Below, piece by piece: positions 43,875 through 53,583 of a DNA stretch of 64,000 nucleotides. A model generated the notes under the pieces. That model did no database searches. It worked only from the letters and a program-made list of their open reading frames with translations, and was not told the origin of the DNA. How positions within the stretch are numbered: position 1 is the first letter of the stretch; the number at the start of each line of letters is the position of its first letter. Both the position numbers and the translations under genes were made by a program. The DNA comes from CAKZML01 sp963823435 (GTDB lineage: Bacteria; Pseudomonadota; Gammaproteobacteria; Steroidobacterales; BM003). Where the stretch lies: assembly GCA_963823435.1 (NCBI GenBank), contig CAWGLN010000001.1, forward strand, positions 682,001-746,000, given 5' to 3'.

Positions 43875-44974
43875 ATGTCTCTTCCGAAGCGTGTTTTTTC
43901 GACGCTGGGGCAGGCCATGTGCCTGGCAACGCTGGTCACCTTGAGTGTGCCGGCCAACGCTATGGAGGCCGACGCCATACGCTTGGCACAAGCCGGCGCT
44001 CCGAGCAATATTGAGCTTGCCGACGGCCATCCCTGATCGTTACGTGGTGGTCAAGGGCGATACCCTTTGGGATATCTCAGGCAAATTCCTGAGAGATCCC
44101 TGGTTGTGGCCAGAGATTTGGTACGTAAACCCGCAGGTGGAAAATCCCCACCTTATATACCCGGGCGACATACTGACCCTGGTGTGGGTTGATGGCAGAC
44201 CACAGCTCAGGCTTCAACGCGGGGATACGGTGAAACTGTCGCCCCAGGTCCGCAGCAGTCCGCTGGAAGACGCTATTACGATGCTTCCGTTCGAAGCCAT
44301 CGCCGGTTTCCTGGCCCGCCCGGACATGATTTCAAAGGAAGAGCGCAAAAATGCCCCTACGTCCTCACGGCGGAGGATCAGCACCTGGTTTCCGCCGCAG
44401 GCATGAACGTATATGTGCGTGGTAACACCGCGTCAGTAGGATCCGATGTCTTCATCATGAATATCGGTGAGAAACTGGTAGATCCGGATGACGGCGACGT
44501 GCTTGGTTATGAGGGCAGGTATGTGGGCCGCGGTCGAGTTGACCAGCGCCGGAGATCCAGCCACCGTGCACATGCTCGCAAGCCAGAAGGAAGCCAAGAC
44601 AGGGCGACCTGGTGTTTTATGAGCCCACCAGCTTCCCGCCTTACTTTGTCCCCCACGCGCCCGATTTTGAGGTCAATGGCCAAGTTATTGCGGTTGCCGG
44701 CGGTAACACGATGGCCGGACAATTTCAGGTGGTGGCCTTCAATCGCGGCAGCCGTCATGGAATCGAACCCGGACACATCCTGTCGATATGGAGCCGCGGA
44801 GATACCGTGAGGGACACGGTCAAGGGCGGTATCAGCGGCGGCGAAAAGGTTCAACTGCCTGATGAATACGCGGGCAGGATCGGGGTATTCAAGGTCCTGG
44901 ATCGCATGAGCTATGGGCTTGTCCTTAATGCAGAACGCGAAATCGAAAAACTGGACGGTATCCGAAAACCCTGA
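43875..44974 (+). CDS. Secreted LysM-domain protein, about four frameshifts
   Basis: ATG 43875 opens a signal peptide (KRVFSTLGQAMCLATLVTLS to VPANA). The LysM peptidoglycan-binding motif is RYVVVKGDTLWDISGKFLRD then PWLWPEIWYVNPQVENPHLI, just after a break near 44032 (extra T). Other breaks lie near 44350, 44530 and 44600. The last segment (LVFYEPTSFP ... SRHGIEPGHILSIW ... GRIGVFKVLDRMSYGLVL) is intact to TGA 44974. The whole is about 365 residues. LysM proteins of this type sit just before dprA in many gammaproteobacteria; a cell-wall role is inferred. Confidence 0.85.
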
Positions 44975-44992
44975 CCTCGTGAGCAATTATCA

Positions 44993-45031
44993 ACGACACT
45001 GCCCGCGCTCAGCCGCGGGCAGTGTCGTTTC
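44993..45031 (+). terminator. Strong hairpin between lysM and dprA
   Basis: A perfect 15-bp stem, ACGACACTGCCCGCG (44993-45007) with CGCGGGCAGTGTCGT (45014-45028), loop CTCAGC, then a short T-run. It lies 19 bp after the lysM-type gene stop and 7 bp before the dprA ATG, so it should insulate or attenuate dprA. Confidence 0.75.
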
Positions 45032-45037
45032 AACCCC

Positions 45038-46147
45038 ATGAAAACTCCACTGTTCTGGCTAAAACTCATCCATACCCCCGGTGTCGGGCCTCAACAGGCC
45101 AGGCGGCTGACCGAAGTGTGGGATTCAGATCAACCTCCGCAGCGCCGGGATGCTGACCTGCTGGCCCGGTGTGGCTGGAACGCGGCCAGCATCCGGGGAT
45201 TTCAGGAACTGGACGAGCACACCCTGGCAGTCGACCTGGATTGGCTGGACCAACCCGAGAGGCATTTGCTGGGTCTGGACGACCCCAGGTATCCCGGTCT
45301 TCTGGCGCAACTCCCGGATGCCCCACTGGCGCTTTACCTGCAGGGAGAGCCTCGTTTGCTACAGGCACCCCAGATCGCCGTGGTCGGCAGCCGGAATCCC
45401 AGCGAAGGGGGCCTCGCAAATGCACGTGAATTTTCCAGGTTTATCGCAAGCCAGGGCGTTGTGGTAACCAGCGGCATGGCACAGGGTATTGACTGCGCCG
45501 CCCACCAGGGCGCCATGGAAGGTGGAACAACCGTAGCGGTAATAGGCTGTGGCCCGGACCTTGTTTACCCCCGCTCCAGCCAGGCCTGTGCCGAAGCCAT
45601 TGCCGAACAGGGGGCAATTGTCAGCGAATTTCCACCCGGAACCCCGCCCCGACGTGAGAACTTTCCGCGTCGTAACCGGATTATCAGTGGCATGAGCCTG
45701 GGCACCCTGGTGGTTGAAGCCACCCGGCGCAGCGGCTCGCTTATCACGGCCAGGCTGGCCAGTGAGCAGGGACGTGAGGTGTTCGCTATTCCCGGTTCTA
45801 TACATAACCCAATGGCCCGGGGCTGCCATCAGTTAATCAGGCAGGGAGCCAAGCTGGTGGAGTCGGGCGCAGACATTTTTGAGGAACTGGGCCAACTGGC
45901 TGCGGTCAACCCCGACAGCCTTTCTGCCCAGGCGAATGGCCGCCCGGAAGTGTCTGCGCAAAGAGATCCCGAATACCTCCGCCTGCTGCAAGCACTCGGC
46001 CACGATCCGGTATCCCAGGACGAACTGGGCAGGCGCACTGGTTTGACGGCTGCTGAGCTTTCCTCCATGCTCCTGATCCTGGAATTGGAGGGTGAAGTCA
46101 CCCTGGGGCATGGTGGGCACTACCATCGCTCCCGAAAAAGAGGCTGA
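45038..46147 (+). CDS. dprA: DNA-processing protein DprA
   Basis: 369 residues, intact. DprA binds incoming single-stranded DNA during transformation and loads RecA. An N-terminal SAM/HhH-like region (LIHTPGVGPQQARRLTE) precedes the Rossmann domain: AVVGSRNPSEGGLANAREF, VTSGMAQGIDCAAHQGAM, VIGCGPDLVYPRSSQ, FPPGTPPRRENFPRRNRIISG, and SEQGREVFAIPGSI. A C-terminal winged helix follows (DELGRRTGLTAAELSSMLLIL). It opens the cluster dprA-smg-topA-tsaC-hemF. Confidence 0.96.
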   Translation: MKTPLFWLKLIHTPGVGPQQARRLTEVWDSDQPPQRRDADLLARCGWNAASIRGFQELDEHTLAVDLDWLDQPERHLLGLDDPRYPGLLAQLPDAPLALYLQGEPRLLQAPQIAVVGSRNPSEGGLANAREFSRFIASQGVVVTSGMAQGIDCAAHQGAMEGGTTVAVIGCGPDLVYPRSSQACAEAIAEQGAIVSEFPPGTPPRRENFPRRNRIISGMSLGTLVVEATRRSGSLITARLASEQGREVFAIPGSIHNPMARGCHQLIRQGAKLVESGADIFEELGQLAAVNPDSLSAQANGRPEVSAQRDPEYLRLLQALGHDPVSQDELGRRTGLTAAELSSMLLILELEGEVTLGHGGHYHRSRKRG

Positions 46148-46150
46148 TTG

Positions 46151-46627
46151 ATGAAGCAAGACGTGCTCGATGTACTGATGTACCTGTTCGAGACATATAT
46201 GGATGATGGCTCCGCAAATGAGTCCGACAGGGTCGAGCTGCGGGGGGAATTGGTGCGCGCCGGGTTTGGAAACCGGGAAATCGAGCGCGCCCTGGATTGG
46301 CTGGATGGCCTCAGTGATGGACCGGGTATCTCTCGCCTCAGAGCCCCTAACGCCCGCGCGATTCGCGTCTTTAATGAGGTCGAGCAGGCGCGGCTGGACA
46401 GTCAGAGCCAGGGCTATATCGTGTACCTGGAACAAATTGGCATCCTGTCGCCGGAACAACGTGAGCTGCTGATTGACCGCTTGATGGCGCTGGGCAATGA
46501 AGAAGTGGACATTGAGCAGATCAAGTGGGTGGTGCTGATGGTCTTATTCAGCCAACCCGGGCAGGAGACTGCCTATGCTCGTATGGAGGACCTGGTTTTC
46601 GACGAAAATCCGGGGCTGCTACATTAA
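46151..46627 (+). CDS. smg: Smg family protein (DUF494)
   Basis: 158 residues from ATG 46151 (the TTG three bases earlier is also in frame). It begins MKQDVLDVLMYLFETYMDD and contains ELVRAGFGNREIERALDWLD and GYIVYLEQIGILSPEQRELLIDRLM, matching Smg throughout. Function is not established; the gene sits next to dprA and topA in most gammaproteobacteria, as here. Confidence 0.93.
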   Translation: MKQDVLDVLMYLFETYMDDGSANESDRVELRGELVRAGFGNREIERALDWLDGLSDGPGISRLRAPNARAIRVFNEVEQARLDSQSQGYIVYLEQIGILSPEQRELLIDRLMALGNEEVDIEQIKWVVLMVLFSQPGQETAYARMEDLVFDENPGLLH

Positions 46628-46701
46628 TTGAGACTCGCCAGATCAATGCCCGCTGGAGTGTTGAAACAGCGGTCGGACAACTACGGAAAGCCTGAATACT
46701 G

Positions 46702-49197
46702 ATGACCAAGAATCTCGTCATAGTAGAGTCGCCCGCAAAGGCGAAAACGATCAAGAAATACCTGGGTAAGGACTTCCAGGTCATGGCCTCCTATGGCCAC
46801 GTTCGAGACCTGGTACCGAAGGAGGGCGCGGTCGATCCCCAGCAGGGCTTCGCCATGAAATATGCTCTCATTGAAAAAAATGTGAAGCATGTCAATGCGA
46901 TACGGAAGGCCCTGAAACAGGCTGAAGCGCTTTACCTGGCCACTGACCCGGACCGCGAGGGTGAAGCTATATCCTGGCATCTGCTGGAGCACCTGCGGGA
47001 ACAAGGTGAGCTCGAGGGAAAAACCGTTTACCGGGTCGAGTTCTACCAGATCACCCAGAACGCCGTACGCGAGGCCATTGATCACCCCAGGGAATTGTCG
47101 GTCGACCTGATCAATGCACAGCAGGCACGCCGCGCCCTGGACTACCTGGTGGGTTTCAATCTTTCGCCATTGCTCTGGCGCAAGTTCTTCCCCGGCTTGT
47201 CCGCCGGTCGCGTACAAAGTCCGGCGCTACGCCTGATTGTCGAGCGGGAAGAGGAAATACGCCGGTTCATTCGGCGGGAATTCTGGTCGGTTGAGGCCGC
47301 TGTAAACAAAAACTCACAAGAGTTTGGCGCCCGCCTGGCCGAATACCAGGGCAAAAAGGTCGAACAATTCAGTTTCGAAAACGCAACTGCTGCACATGAA
47401 GTCGAGCAGACACTCCTTGCGGCCGCCAATGGCATGCTGGTGGTCTCGGAAATCAAGAAAACCCAGCGCCGTCGCAATCCGTCTCCGCCGTTTACAACCT
47501 CCACCCTGCAGCAGGACGCCAGCCGTAAGCTGGGTTTCGGCGCCCAGCGGACCATGATGCTGGCGCAAAGACTGTATGAAGGTGTGGATTTCGGTGAGGG
47601 ACCGGTAGGTCTGATTACCTACATGCGTACCGACTCGGTCAGCCTGGCCGGGGAGGCAATTGCGGAAATTCGTCAGGTTATTTCACGTCTTTACGGTGCG
47701 GATCGTGTACCTGAAGCGCCGCGGCAGTTCAAAACCAAGTCAAAGAATGCCCAGGAAGCCCATGAAGCCGTGCGGCCGGCACAGGCGTCGATTACCCCGG
47801 ACCAACTGCGAGGCAAGATCGATCCTGATCAGTTTCGGCTTTACGAATTGATCTGGCGTCGCGCAGTTGCCTGCCAGATGATTCCTGCGGTCTACGATAC
47901 CGTCTCGGTAGATTTGCTGGCCGGGCCCGACGGACCGATGCGTCACCGGTTCCGGGCAAACGGGTCAATCATGGTCGAGAAGGGCTTCATGGCGGTGTAC
48001 CAGGAAAGCAAGAGCCAGCAAAGCACTCAAAGCGAAGACGATGACAGCAATGGCAGCGGGCAGGACCGAATCCTGCCGGCCATGCAGGAAGGCGACAAGG
48101 TCAAACTGCAGCGCGTCATCACCGAGCAGCATTTCACCGAACCGCCGCCGCGTTATTCCGAGGCCAGCCTGGTGAAGTCCCTGGAAGAGCACGGCATCGG
48201 TCGACCGTCCACCTACGCCAGCATTATCCAGACCCTGAAGAGCAAGGACTATGCGGAACTGGACGGCAGGCGCTTTTTCCCCACGGATCGTGGCAACGGC
48301 GTAAACCGGTTCCTGACGGAATACTTTAGCCCCTACGTGAACTTCGATTTCACCGCCGGTCTGGAAGACGAGTTGGACGCCGTGTCCCGGGGCGAACAGG
48401 ACTGGCAGCCCTTGCTGGAGCGATTCTGGGAAACCTTCGATGAACTGCTGCAACAGACCGCCGAAGTTGACCGTGACCAGGCCAACCCGGCCCGGCCGCT
48501 GGGCACCGACCCGGTTACGGGCAAGCCGGTTACCGTGAGACTGGGTCGGTACGGGGCATTTGCCCAGATCGGTTCCCGCGACGACGAGGACAAGCCGAAA
48601 TTCGCCGGACTGAGGCCGGGCCAGAGAATCGACGATATCACCCTGGACGAAGCCCTTACGCTGTTCCAGCTACCCCGTGACCTGGGCGAAACCCCTGAAG
48701 GGGAGCCCATGTCCACGAACATCGGCCGGTTTGGTCCCTACGTCCGTTATGGCAGCAACTTCGCCAGTCTGAAAACGGACGATCCCTACACCATCACACC
48801 GGAGCGTGCGCTGGAGGTGGTAGAGGAAAAGAAGAAATTGGATGCAGAACGCCTGATCCTGAATTTTGAGGAGCATGGCATCCAGGTCCTGAAGGGTCGC
48901 TGGGGCCCGTTCGTTACCGATGCGAGCAAGAAAAAAGGCCGTATACCCAAGGACCAGGACGCCAGCAAGCTGACCCTGGAAGAATGTCAGGCGCTGCTTG
49001 CCGCTGCACCCGAACCCAAGGGCAGAAACGGGCGCAAGAAAGTAGCGAAGAAGGCGGTTGCGAAAAAGACCGTGGTCAAGAAAAAGGCTACCAGGAAAAA
49101 GGCGAAGAAAAAAACTGCGGGCCGGAAGAAGACTGGCGCCAAGAAGACCCCTGGCAAAAAGAAAACCGCCCGGAGCCCCGGGGATACCGGCGGCTGA
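46702..49197 (+). CDS. topA: DNA topoisomerase I, Lys-rich tail instead of zinc fingers
   Basis: 831 residues. It relaxes negative supercoils by type IA strand passage. Toprim start LVIVESPAKAKTIKKYL, metal site ATDPDREGEAISWH, catalytic Tyr307 in GLITYMRTDSVSL, then GRPSTYASIIQTL and YGAFAQIG. After about residue 600 there are repeated GRFGPYVRYG-type modules but no four-cysteine zinc fingers as in E. coli. The last 60 residues are packed with Lys, Ala and Arg, a probable DNA-binding tail. A similar tail is known in some other bacterial TopA proteins. Confidence 0.95.
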   Translation: MTKNLVIVESPAKAKTIKKYLGKDFQVMASYGHVRDLVPKEGAVDPQQGFAMKYALIEKNVKHVNAIRKALKQAEALYLATDPDREGEAISWHLLEHLREQGELEGKTVYRVEFYQITQNAVREAIDHPRELSVDLINAQQARRALDYLVGFNLSPLLWRKFFPGLSAGRVQSPALRLIVEREEEIRRFIRREFWSVEAAVNKNSQEFGARLAEYQGKKVEQFSFENATAAHEVEQTLLAAANGMLVVSEIKKTQRRRNPSPPFTTSTLQQDASRKLGFGAQRTMMLAQRLYEGVDFGEGPVGLITYMRTDSVSLAGEAIAEIRQVISRLYGADRVPEAPRQFKTKSKNAQEAHEAVRPAQASITPDQLRGKIDPDQFRLYELIWRRAVACQMIPAVYDTVSVDLLAGPDGPMRHRFRANGSIMVEKGFMAVYQESKSQQSTQSEDDDSNGSGQDRILPAMQEGDKVKLQRVITEQHFTEPPPRYSEASLVKSLEEHGIGRPSTYASIIQTLKSKDYAELDGRRFFPTDRGNGVNRFLTEYFSPYVNFDFTAGLEDELDAVSRGEQDWQPLLERFWETFDELLQQTAEVDRDQANPARPLGTDPVTGKPVTVRLGRYGAFAQIGSRDDEDKPKFAGLRPGQRIDDITLDEALTLFQLPRDLGETPEGEPMSTNIGRFGPYVRYGSNFASLKTDDPYTITPERALEVVEEKKKLDAERLILNFEEHGIQVLKGRWGPFVTDASKKKGRIPKDQDASKLTLEECQALLAAAPEPKGRNGRKKVAKKAVAKKTVVKKKATRKKAKKKTAGRKKTGAKKTPGKKKTARSPGDTGG

Positions 49198-49241
49198 AGT
49201 GCCGGCAGACGCCCGGGCTGGCAGGTAGGTAGGTAGCTGGC

Positions 49242-49814
49242 ATGAACTATCGCATACGACAGGCTGCACACATACTGTGGCAGGGCGGAATAATCGCCTA
49301 TGCGACGGAGGGCGTATGGGGACTGGGCTGCCTGCCTCACGAATTGGACGCCATCCACCGGATACTGACTATCAAGCAGCGCGCCCCGGACAAGGGCCTG
49401 ATCCTGGTTGCCGCCAGTTTCGATCAGCTGGAGCCCTATCTGGCGCCGCTGCCGAAGGCAAGCCGCAAGGCCATGCTGGAGACCTGGCCGGGACCGGTAA
49501 CCTGGGTGGCACCGGCAGCCAGCTGGGTACCCATGGACATTACCGGCGGCAGATCGACGGTGGCCGTGCGTGTATCGGCACATGCCGGTGTGCAGGCGCT
49601 GTGCCTGGCGGCGGATAGCGCCCTGATCTCCACCAGCGCAAATCGCAGCGGACGATCTCCGGCGCGCAGCCTGCTGGAAGCGCGGCTGCGGTTCGGGAGG
49701 GAAGTGGACGACATCGTTCCAGGAAAAGTTGGCGGACTAACCGGACCCACAGAAATACGCGACGCATTAAGCGGCAGAATTCTCCGGCCCGCAGCACGAG
49801 GAGCCAGCGCATGA
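49242..49814 (+). CDS. tsaC: L-threonylcarbamoyladenylate synthase
   Basis: 190 residues of the YrdC/Sua5 fold. It makes threonylcarbamoyl-AMP for the t6A base at position 37 of ANN-reading tRNAs. Visible parts: GGIIAYATEGVWGLGC, the KQRAPDKGLI ATP/threonine loop, WPGPVTWV, VAVRVSAHAG and STSANRSGRSP. Size fits TsaC rather than the longer Sua5. It overlaps hemF by 4 bp (ATGA). Confidence 0.93.
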   Translation: MNYRIRQAAHILWQGGIIAYATEGVWGLGCLPHELDAIHRILTIKQRAPDKGLILVAASFDQLEPYLAPLPKASRKAMLETWPGPVTWVAPAASWVPMDITGGRSTVAVRVSAHAGVQALCLAADSALISTSANRSGRSPARSLLEARLRFGREVDDIVPGKVGGLTGPTEIRDALSGRILRPAARGASA

Positions 49815-50740
49815 GCAGCCAGGACATCCAGGTAGAGCAGATCAAGCAATTTCTGAAAGACCTGCAAAATCGGATTACCGAAAGGCTGGAAGCACTGGAG
49901 AGCGGTGCCCGTTTTCAACGCGAGAGTTGGGAGCGCGCCGAAGGTGGTGGCGGTGAGAGCCGGGTATTGAGCGAGGGCGCTGTGTTTGAGCAGGCAGGCG
50001 TGGGGTTTTCCCATGTCATGGGCGCCTCGCTGCCTCCGACTGCAACACAGCGTAGACCCGAACTATCCGGCCGGCGCTGGGAAGCTATGGGTGTCTCGCT
50101 GGTGATTCACCCCAGGAACCCCATGGTGCCGACCAGCCACGCCAATGTGCGTTTTTTTGTGGCACACAAGGATGGTGAGGATCCGGTGTGGTGGTTTGGC
50201 GGTGGATTCGACCTGACGCCTTACTACGCATTTCACGAGGACGTGTTGCACTGGCATCGCTCGGCGAAAGAGGCTTGCGATCCATTCGGTGAGGACGTCT
50301 ATCCACGCTTCAAACAATGGTGTGACGAGTATTTTTATCTCAAGCACAGGAATGAGCCACGCGGCGTGGGCGGGTTGTTTTTCGATGACCTCAACCAGTG
50401 GGATTTCGACACCTGCTTCGCCTTCATGCGCAGCGTGGCCGATCATTACCTGCCGGGTTACCTGCCCATTGTCGAGCGTCGCAAGGACCTCCCCTACACT
50501 GAGCAGCAACGCCGGTTTCAGCTCTATCGACGCGGGCGCTATGTAGAGTTCAACCTGATTTACGACCGGGGCACGATTTTCGGTCTGCAGTCGGGCGGGC
50601 GAACCGAGTCAATTTTGATGTCCATGCCACCCCTGGTCCGCTGGCAATACAACTGGCAGCCTGAACCGGGTACACCCGAGGCGGTCTTGTACGAGGACTA
50701 CCTGCGACCCAGGGACTGGCTGGGCGAGCAGCAGGACTAG
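49811..50740 (+). CDS. hemF: Oxygen-dependent coproporphyrinogen III oxidase
   Basis: 309 residues, standard length. It converts coproporphyrinogen III to protoporphyrinogen IX using O2, so the organism can live aerobically. Key regions: GGGGESRVLSEGAVFEQAGV, SLVIHPRNPMVPTSHANVRF, WWFGGGFDLTPYYAF, HEDVLHWHR, RGVGGLFFDDL and GRYVEFNLIYDRGTIFGLQ. All conserved histidines are present. It is the last gene of the dprA cluster. Confidence 0.97.
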   Translation: MSSQDIQVEQIKQFLKDLQNRITERLEALESGARFQRESWERAEGGGGESRVLSEGAVFEQAGVGFSHVMGASLPPTATQRRPELSGRRWEAMGVSLVIHPRNPMVPTSHANVRFFVAHKDGEDPVWWFGGGFDLTPYYAFHEDVLHWHRSAKEACDPFGEDVYPRFKQWCDEYFYLKHRNEPRGVGGLFFDDLNQWDFDTCFAFMRSVADHYLPGYLPIVERRKDLPYTEQQRRFQLYRRGRYVEFNLIYDRGTIFGLQSGGRTESILMSMPPLVRWQYNWQPEPGTPEAVLYEDYLRPRDWLGEQQD

Positions 50741-50799
50741 GGCCTGTTAACACTGCATAGAGCTGCGCTGTTGCCCGGCTGTGCCAGGTGCAAGCTGAG

Positions 50800-51195
50800 T
50801 CAGAACAGGATCAGGACCAGGTTAGCCAGCGCCAGGCAGAGCAGGATAATCCAGGTCAGGAGAGTGCCATAAAAACGCCCCGGGCTGGCGCCACGCTTGC
50901 CCGCCAGACCCCAGGCATGCATGACCCTGGCGATAAATATGCCAGCGCCGGCAATATGCAACATCCAGGGTGTCAGGTGGTTCAGCTCGGCCAACAACAT
51001 CAGCATCAAGATGGTGGGCACGTACTCTACAAAATTGGCCTGCACGCGGATGGCCTGCTCCAGCTCCGGCTTGTCTTCACTGCCAAGACTGACACCCAGG
51101 GTCTGGCGGAAACGCACCACGCGGTATGACAGCCCCAGCAGCAACAACGCGCACAGAGAGGCATAGAGAGCAGTAATAGAAACCGGGTTCATCAT
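50800..51195 (-). CDS. MAPEG family membrane protein
   Basis: 131 residues, four membrane helices. The signature region is EQAIRVQANFVEYVPTILML, matching the MAPEG motif in which Arg and Glu contact glutathione, and the C-terminal part is typical (ARVMHAWGL). Bacterial MAPEG proteins may have glutathione transferase or peroxidase activity, but this is rarely shown. It is convergent with hemF. Confidence 0.85.
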   Translation of the reverse strand: MMNPVSITALYASLCALLLLGLSYRVVRFRQTLGVSLGSEDKPELEQAIRVQANFVEYVPTILMLMLLAELNHLTPWMLHIAGAGIFIARVMHAWGLAGKRGASPGRFYGTLLTWIILLCLALANLVLILF

Positions 51196-51266
51196 GCCGA
51201 AAACTCCTGAACAATCTGCCTGAAGACCAGGCCGGTAAAGACTAACACGCCAGTCGGTCCGGTTGC

Positions 51267-51860
51267 CTAGGCCAACGCTTCACACTGGCGATGGCGGAAG
51301 CAACCCAGCTGGTGATCATTTACCATTCCGGTAGCCTGCATGTGTGCGTACATGATGGTACTACCGACAAACTTGAATCCCCTTTTCCGCAGATCCCTGG
51401 ACAAGGCATCGGATTCAGGCGAGGTGGCCGGCAGATCCTTGTGTGACACCCGGCGATTCTGTATTGGCGCGCCACCCACGAAACCCCATATATATTCGTT
51501 GAAACTGCCGAATTCGTCCTGCACACGCAAAAACGCCTGCGCGTTGGTCACTGCAGAGGATACTTTCAGTCGGTTTCGGATGATCCCGGTATCCTGCAAC
51601 AACACCTCCTGCCGGCGCTGGTCAAAGCGGGCAACCTGCTCCGGGTCAAAATCGCAGAAAAGACGCCGGTAGCCCTCGCGTCGATTCAGAATAGTTGCCC
51701 AACTCAAGCCAGCCTGGGCGCCTTCCAGGATAAGAAACTCGAACTGCTTGCGCTCATCCCGAACCGGCACACCCCACTCCAGATCATGGTAGCTGTAATA
51801 AAGCTCGTTGCCCCCCTGCACCCATTGGCAACGGGTCTTTCCATCATCAGCAACGCTCAT
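51267..51860 (-). CDS. tag: DNA-3-methyladenine glycosylase I
   Basis: 197 residues. It removes 3-methyladenine from DNA in base excision repair. Landmarks match Tag closely: CQWVQGGNELYYSYHDLEWG, the active Glu in LEGAQAGLSWATIL, FDPEQVARF, DTGIIRNRLKVSSAVTNA, and RKRGFKFVGSTIMYAHMQATG followed by the zinc ligands VNDHQLGCFRH. It is divergent from the truncated peptidase gene, 180 bp away. Confidence 0.93.
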   Translation of the reverse strand: MSVADDGKTRCQWVQGGNELYYSYHDLEWGVPVRDERKQFEFLILEGAQAGLSWATILNRREGYRRLFCDFDPEQVARFDQRRQEVLLQDTGIIRNRLKVSSAVTNAQAFLRVQDEFGSFNEYIWGFVGGAPIQNRRVSHKDLPATSPESDALSRDLRKRGFKFVGSTIMYAHMQATGMVNDHQLGCFRHRQCEALA

Positions 51861-52039
51861 AATCAGTCCTCGGTACTGGTCGATAACAGTCCGAATATAC
51901 CGCCGTCCTTACCGGTTTGCAGGTGCCCCGACTCTCGACCATGGAACCAAGCCACAGCCACGGGGTCAATGACTGGTAATAGAGGCCCGTATGGGAAACA
52001 CTCTTCGTATCCAGCCCGATCAAGAGACTGCGGCTATAC

Positions 52040-53500
52040 ATGACCGAAAATCCGGGGCTGGGCGAATACCAGATGTACCTGGAAGACACCTTGCGCCAGG
52101 CCCCGCACACCTTGAGCAAGGAAAGTGAAAATGTGATTGCCGCCGCCGGCAATATTACTCGCGCGCCGGGTAGCATTTACAACACGTTCACCAATGCGGA
52201 AATCGAATGGCCAACCATCACCCTCTCCGACGGAACCGAGGTGAGACTGGACCAGTCGGGCTACACCAAGTACCGGGCGACTGGCAATCGAGAGGACAGG
52301 CAGAAAGTCTTTGACGCCTTCTGGGGAACCTGGAACAAGTACGAACGGACTCTTGGCGCCACCCTGGATACGAGTGTCAGCGTCCACAGCTTCAGGGCCA
52401 ATGTGCGCAAGTACGACGGCGCCTTGCAGTTGGCGGTCTCCGGAGACAACATTCCCGAACAGGTGTATCGCACCCTGGTGTCCGAGACCAACGCCAACCT
52501 GGCGACACTGCACCGCTATTTCAAGCTTCGCGGAAGGATGCTGGGCGTCGAGAAGTTACGGTACTTTGACATCTACCCGCCCCTGGTAGCCCTGGACAAG
52601 GAGTTCCCGCTGGAGGTGGGCAAACAACTGACCCTGGCCGCAAGCGCACCGCTGGGCGAGGAATACACCAGTGTCATGGAAAAGGGATTTGACGGGCGCT
52701 GGATGGATGTATACCCGCGCAAGGGCAAGCGCTCGGGCGCCTATATGAATGGCGGCGCCTACGACGTACATCCCTACCTGCTGCTGAACTACAACGACGA
52801 CTATGAATCCGTGTCCACCCTGGCCCACGAGTGGGAACATGCGATGCATACCTACTTGTCGGCCCAGAACCAGTCATTCACCAACTATAACTACGCCACT
52901 TTCACGGCGGAAATCGCCTCCACCTTCAACGAGGCGCTGTTGCTGGATCACATGCTGAGCGTCGCCAGGGATGACGATGAACTACTGTATTACCTGGGAA
53001 GTGCGCTGGAAAATATTCGCGGCACCTACTTCCGCCAGACCATGTTTGCGGAATTCGAACTGGCGATGCACGAGGCCCAGGGCCGGGGCGAACCGCTGAC
53101 CGGGCAAAAGTTGACCGAAATCTACAAGGATTTATTGCGCCGTTATCACGGGCACGACCAGGGCGTCATGGAAATCGACGATTTGTACGCCATCGAGTGG
53201 GCCTATATTCCGCATTTCTACAACAGCTTCTATGTCTACCAGTACGCAACCTCCATAGCAGCCTCATCGTTGTTGGCGGAGAAAGTGCTGGCCGGTGAGA
53301 AAGGCGCGCTGGACCGTTACATGACCCTGCTCAAGGCAGGCGGATCGGACTATCCGTATGACTTGCTCAAGCGTGCCGGAGTGGATATGGCGACACCCGA
53401 TCCCTATCGGGCGACCTTCGATCGCATGAACATGATCATGGACAAGATCGAAGCCATCCTGGACGCACGGGACGCCGCTTCCCCGGCCGCGGCCAACTGA
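52040..53500 (+). CDS. M3-family oligoendopeptidase (PepF-like), N-terminally truncated
   Basis: 486 residues; PepF-type enzymes have about 600. The catalytic domain is complete: LAHEWEHAMHTYLS (HExxH zinc site), the third ligand helix NYATFTAEIASTFNE, and FYNSFYVYQYATSIAASSLLAE near the end. The first 100-120 residues of the family are absent. Reading the frame upstream from ATG 52040 gives only about 17 more codons before an in-frame TAG at 51980-51982. Either the 5' part was deleted or the sequence has an error there. The activity would be hydrolysis of peptides in the cytoplasm. Confidence 0.83.
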   Translation: MTENPGLGEYQMYLEDTLRQAPHTLSKESENVIAAAGNITRAPGSIYNTFTNAEIEWPTITLSDGTEVRLDQSGYTKYRATGNREDRQKVFDAFWGTWNKYERTLGATLDTSVSVHSFRANVRKYDGALQLAVSGDNIPEQVYRTLVSETNANLATLHRYFKLRGRMLGVEKLRYFDIYPPLVALDKEFPLEVGKQLTLAASAPLGEEYTSVMEKGFDGRWMDVYPRKGKRSGAYMNGGAYDVHPYLLLNYNDDYESVSTLAHEWEHAMHTYLSAQNQSFTNYNYATFTAEIASTFNEALLLDHMLSVARDDDELLYYLGSALENIRGTYFRQTMFAEFELAMHEAQGRGEPLTGQKLTEIYKDLLRRYHGHDQGVMEIDDLYAIEWAYIPHFYNSFYVYQYATSIAASSLLAEKVLAGEKGALDRYMTLLKAGGSDYPYDLLKRAGVDMATPDPYRATFDRMNMIMDKIEAILDARDAASPAAAN

Positions 53501-53529
53501 TCGCCAGTCGCGAGCGGCAGTCAGTATTG

Positions 53530-53559
53530 AAAAGGGGGCGCAGAGCGCCCCCTTTTTTT
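53530..53559. terminator. Bidirectional rho-independent terminator
   Basis: AAAAGGGGGCG and CGCCCCCTTTT form an 11-bp perfect stem around the loop CAGAG, with a T-run on the plus strand and the matching A-run for the minus strand. It lies between the convergent ends of the peptidase (stop 53500) and the Cys/Met repeat gene (stop 53584). Confidence 0.9.
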
Positions 53560-53583
53560 ACTTGCGCCCCGCTTGCCCTCCGC

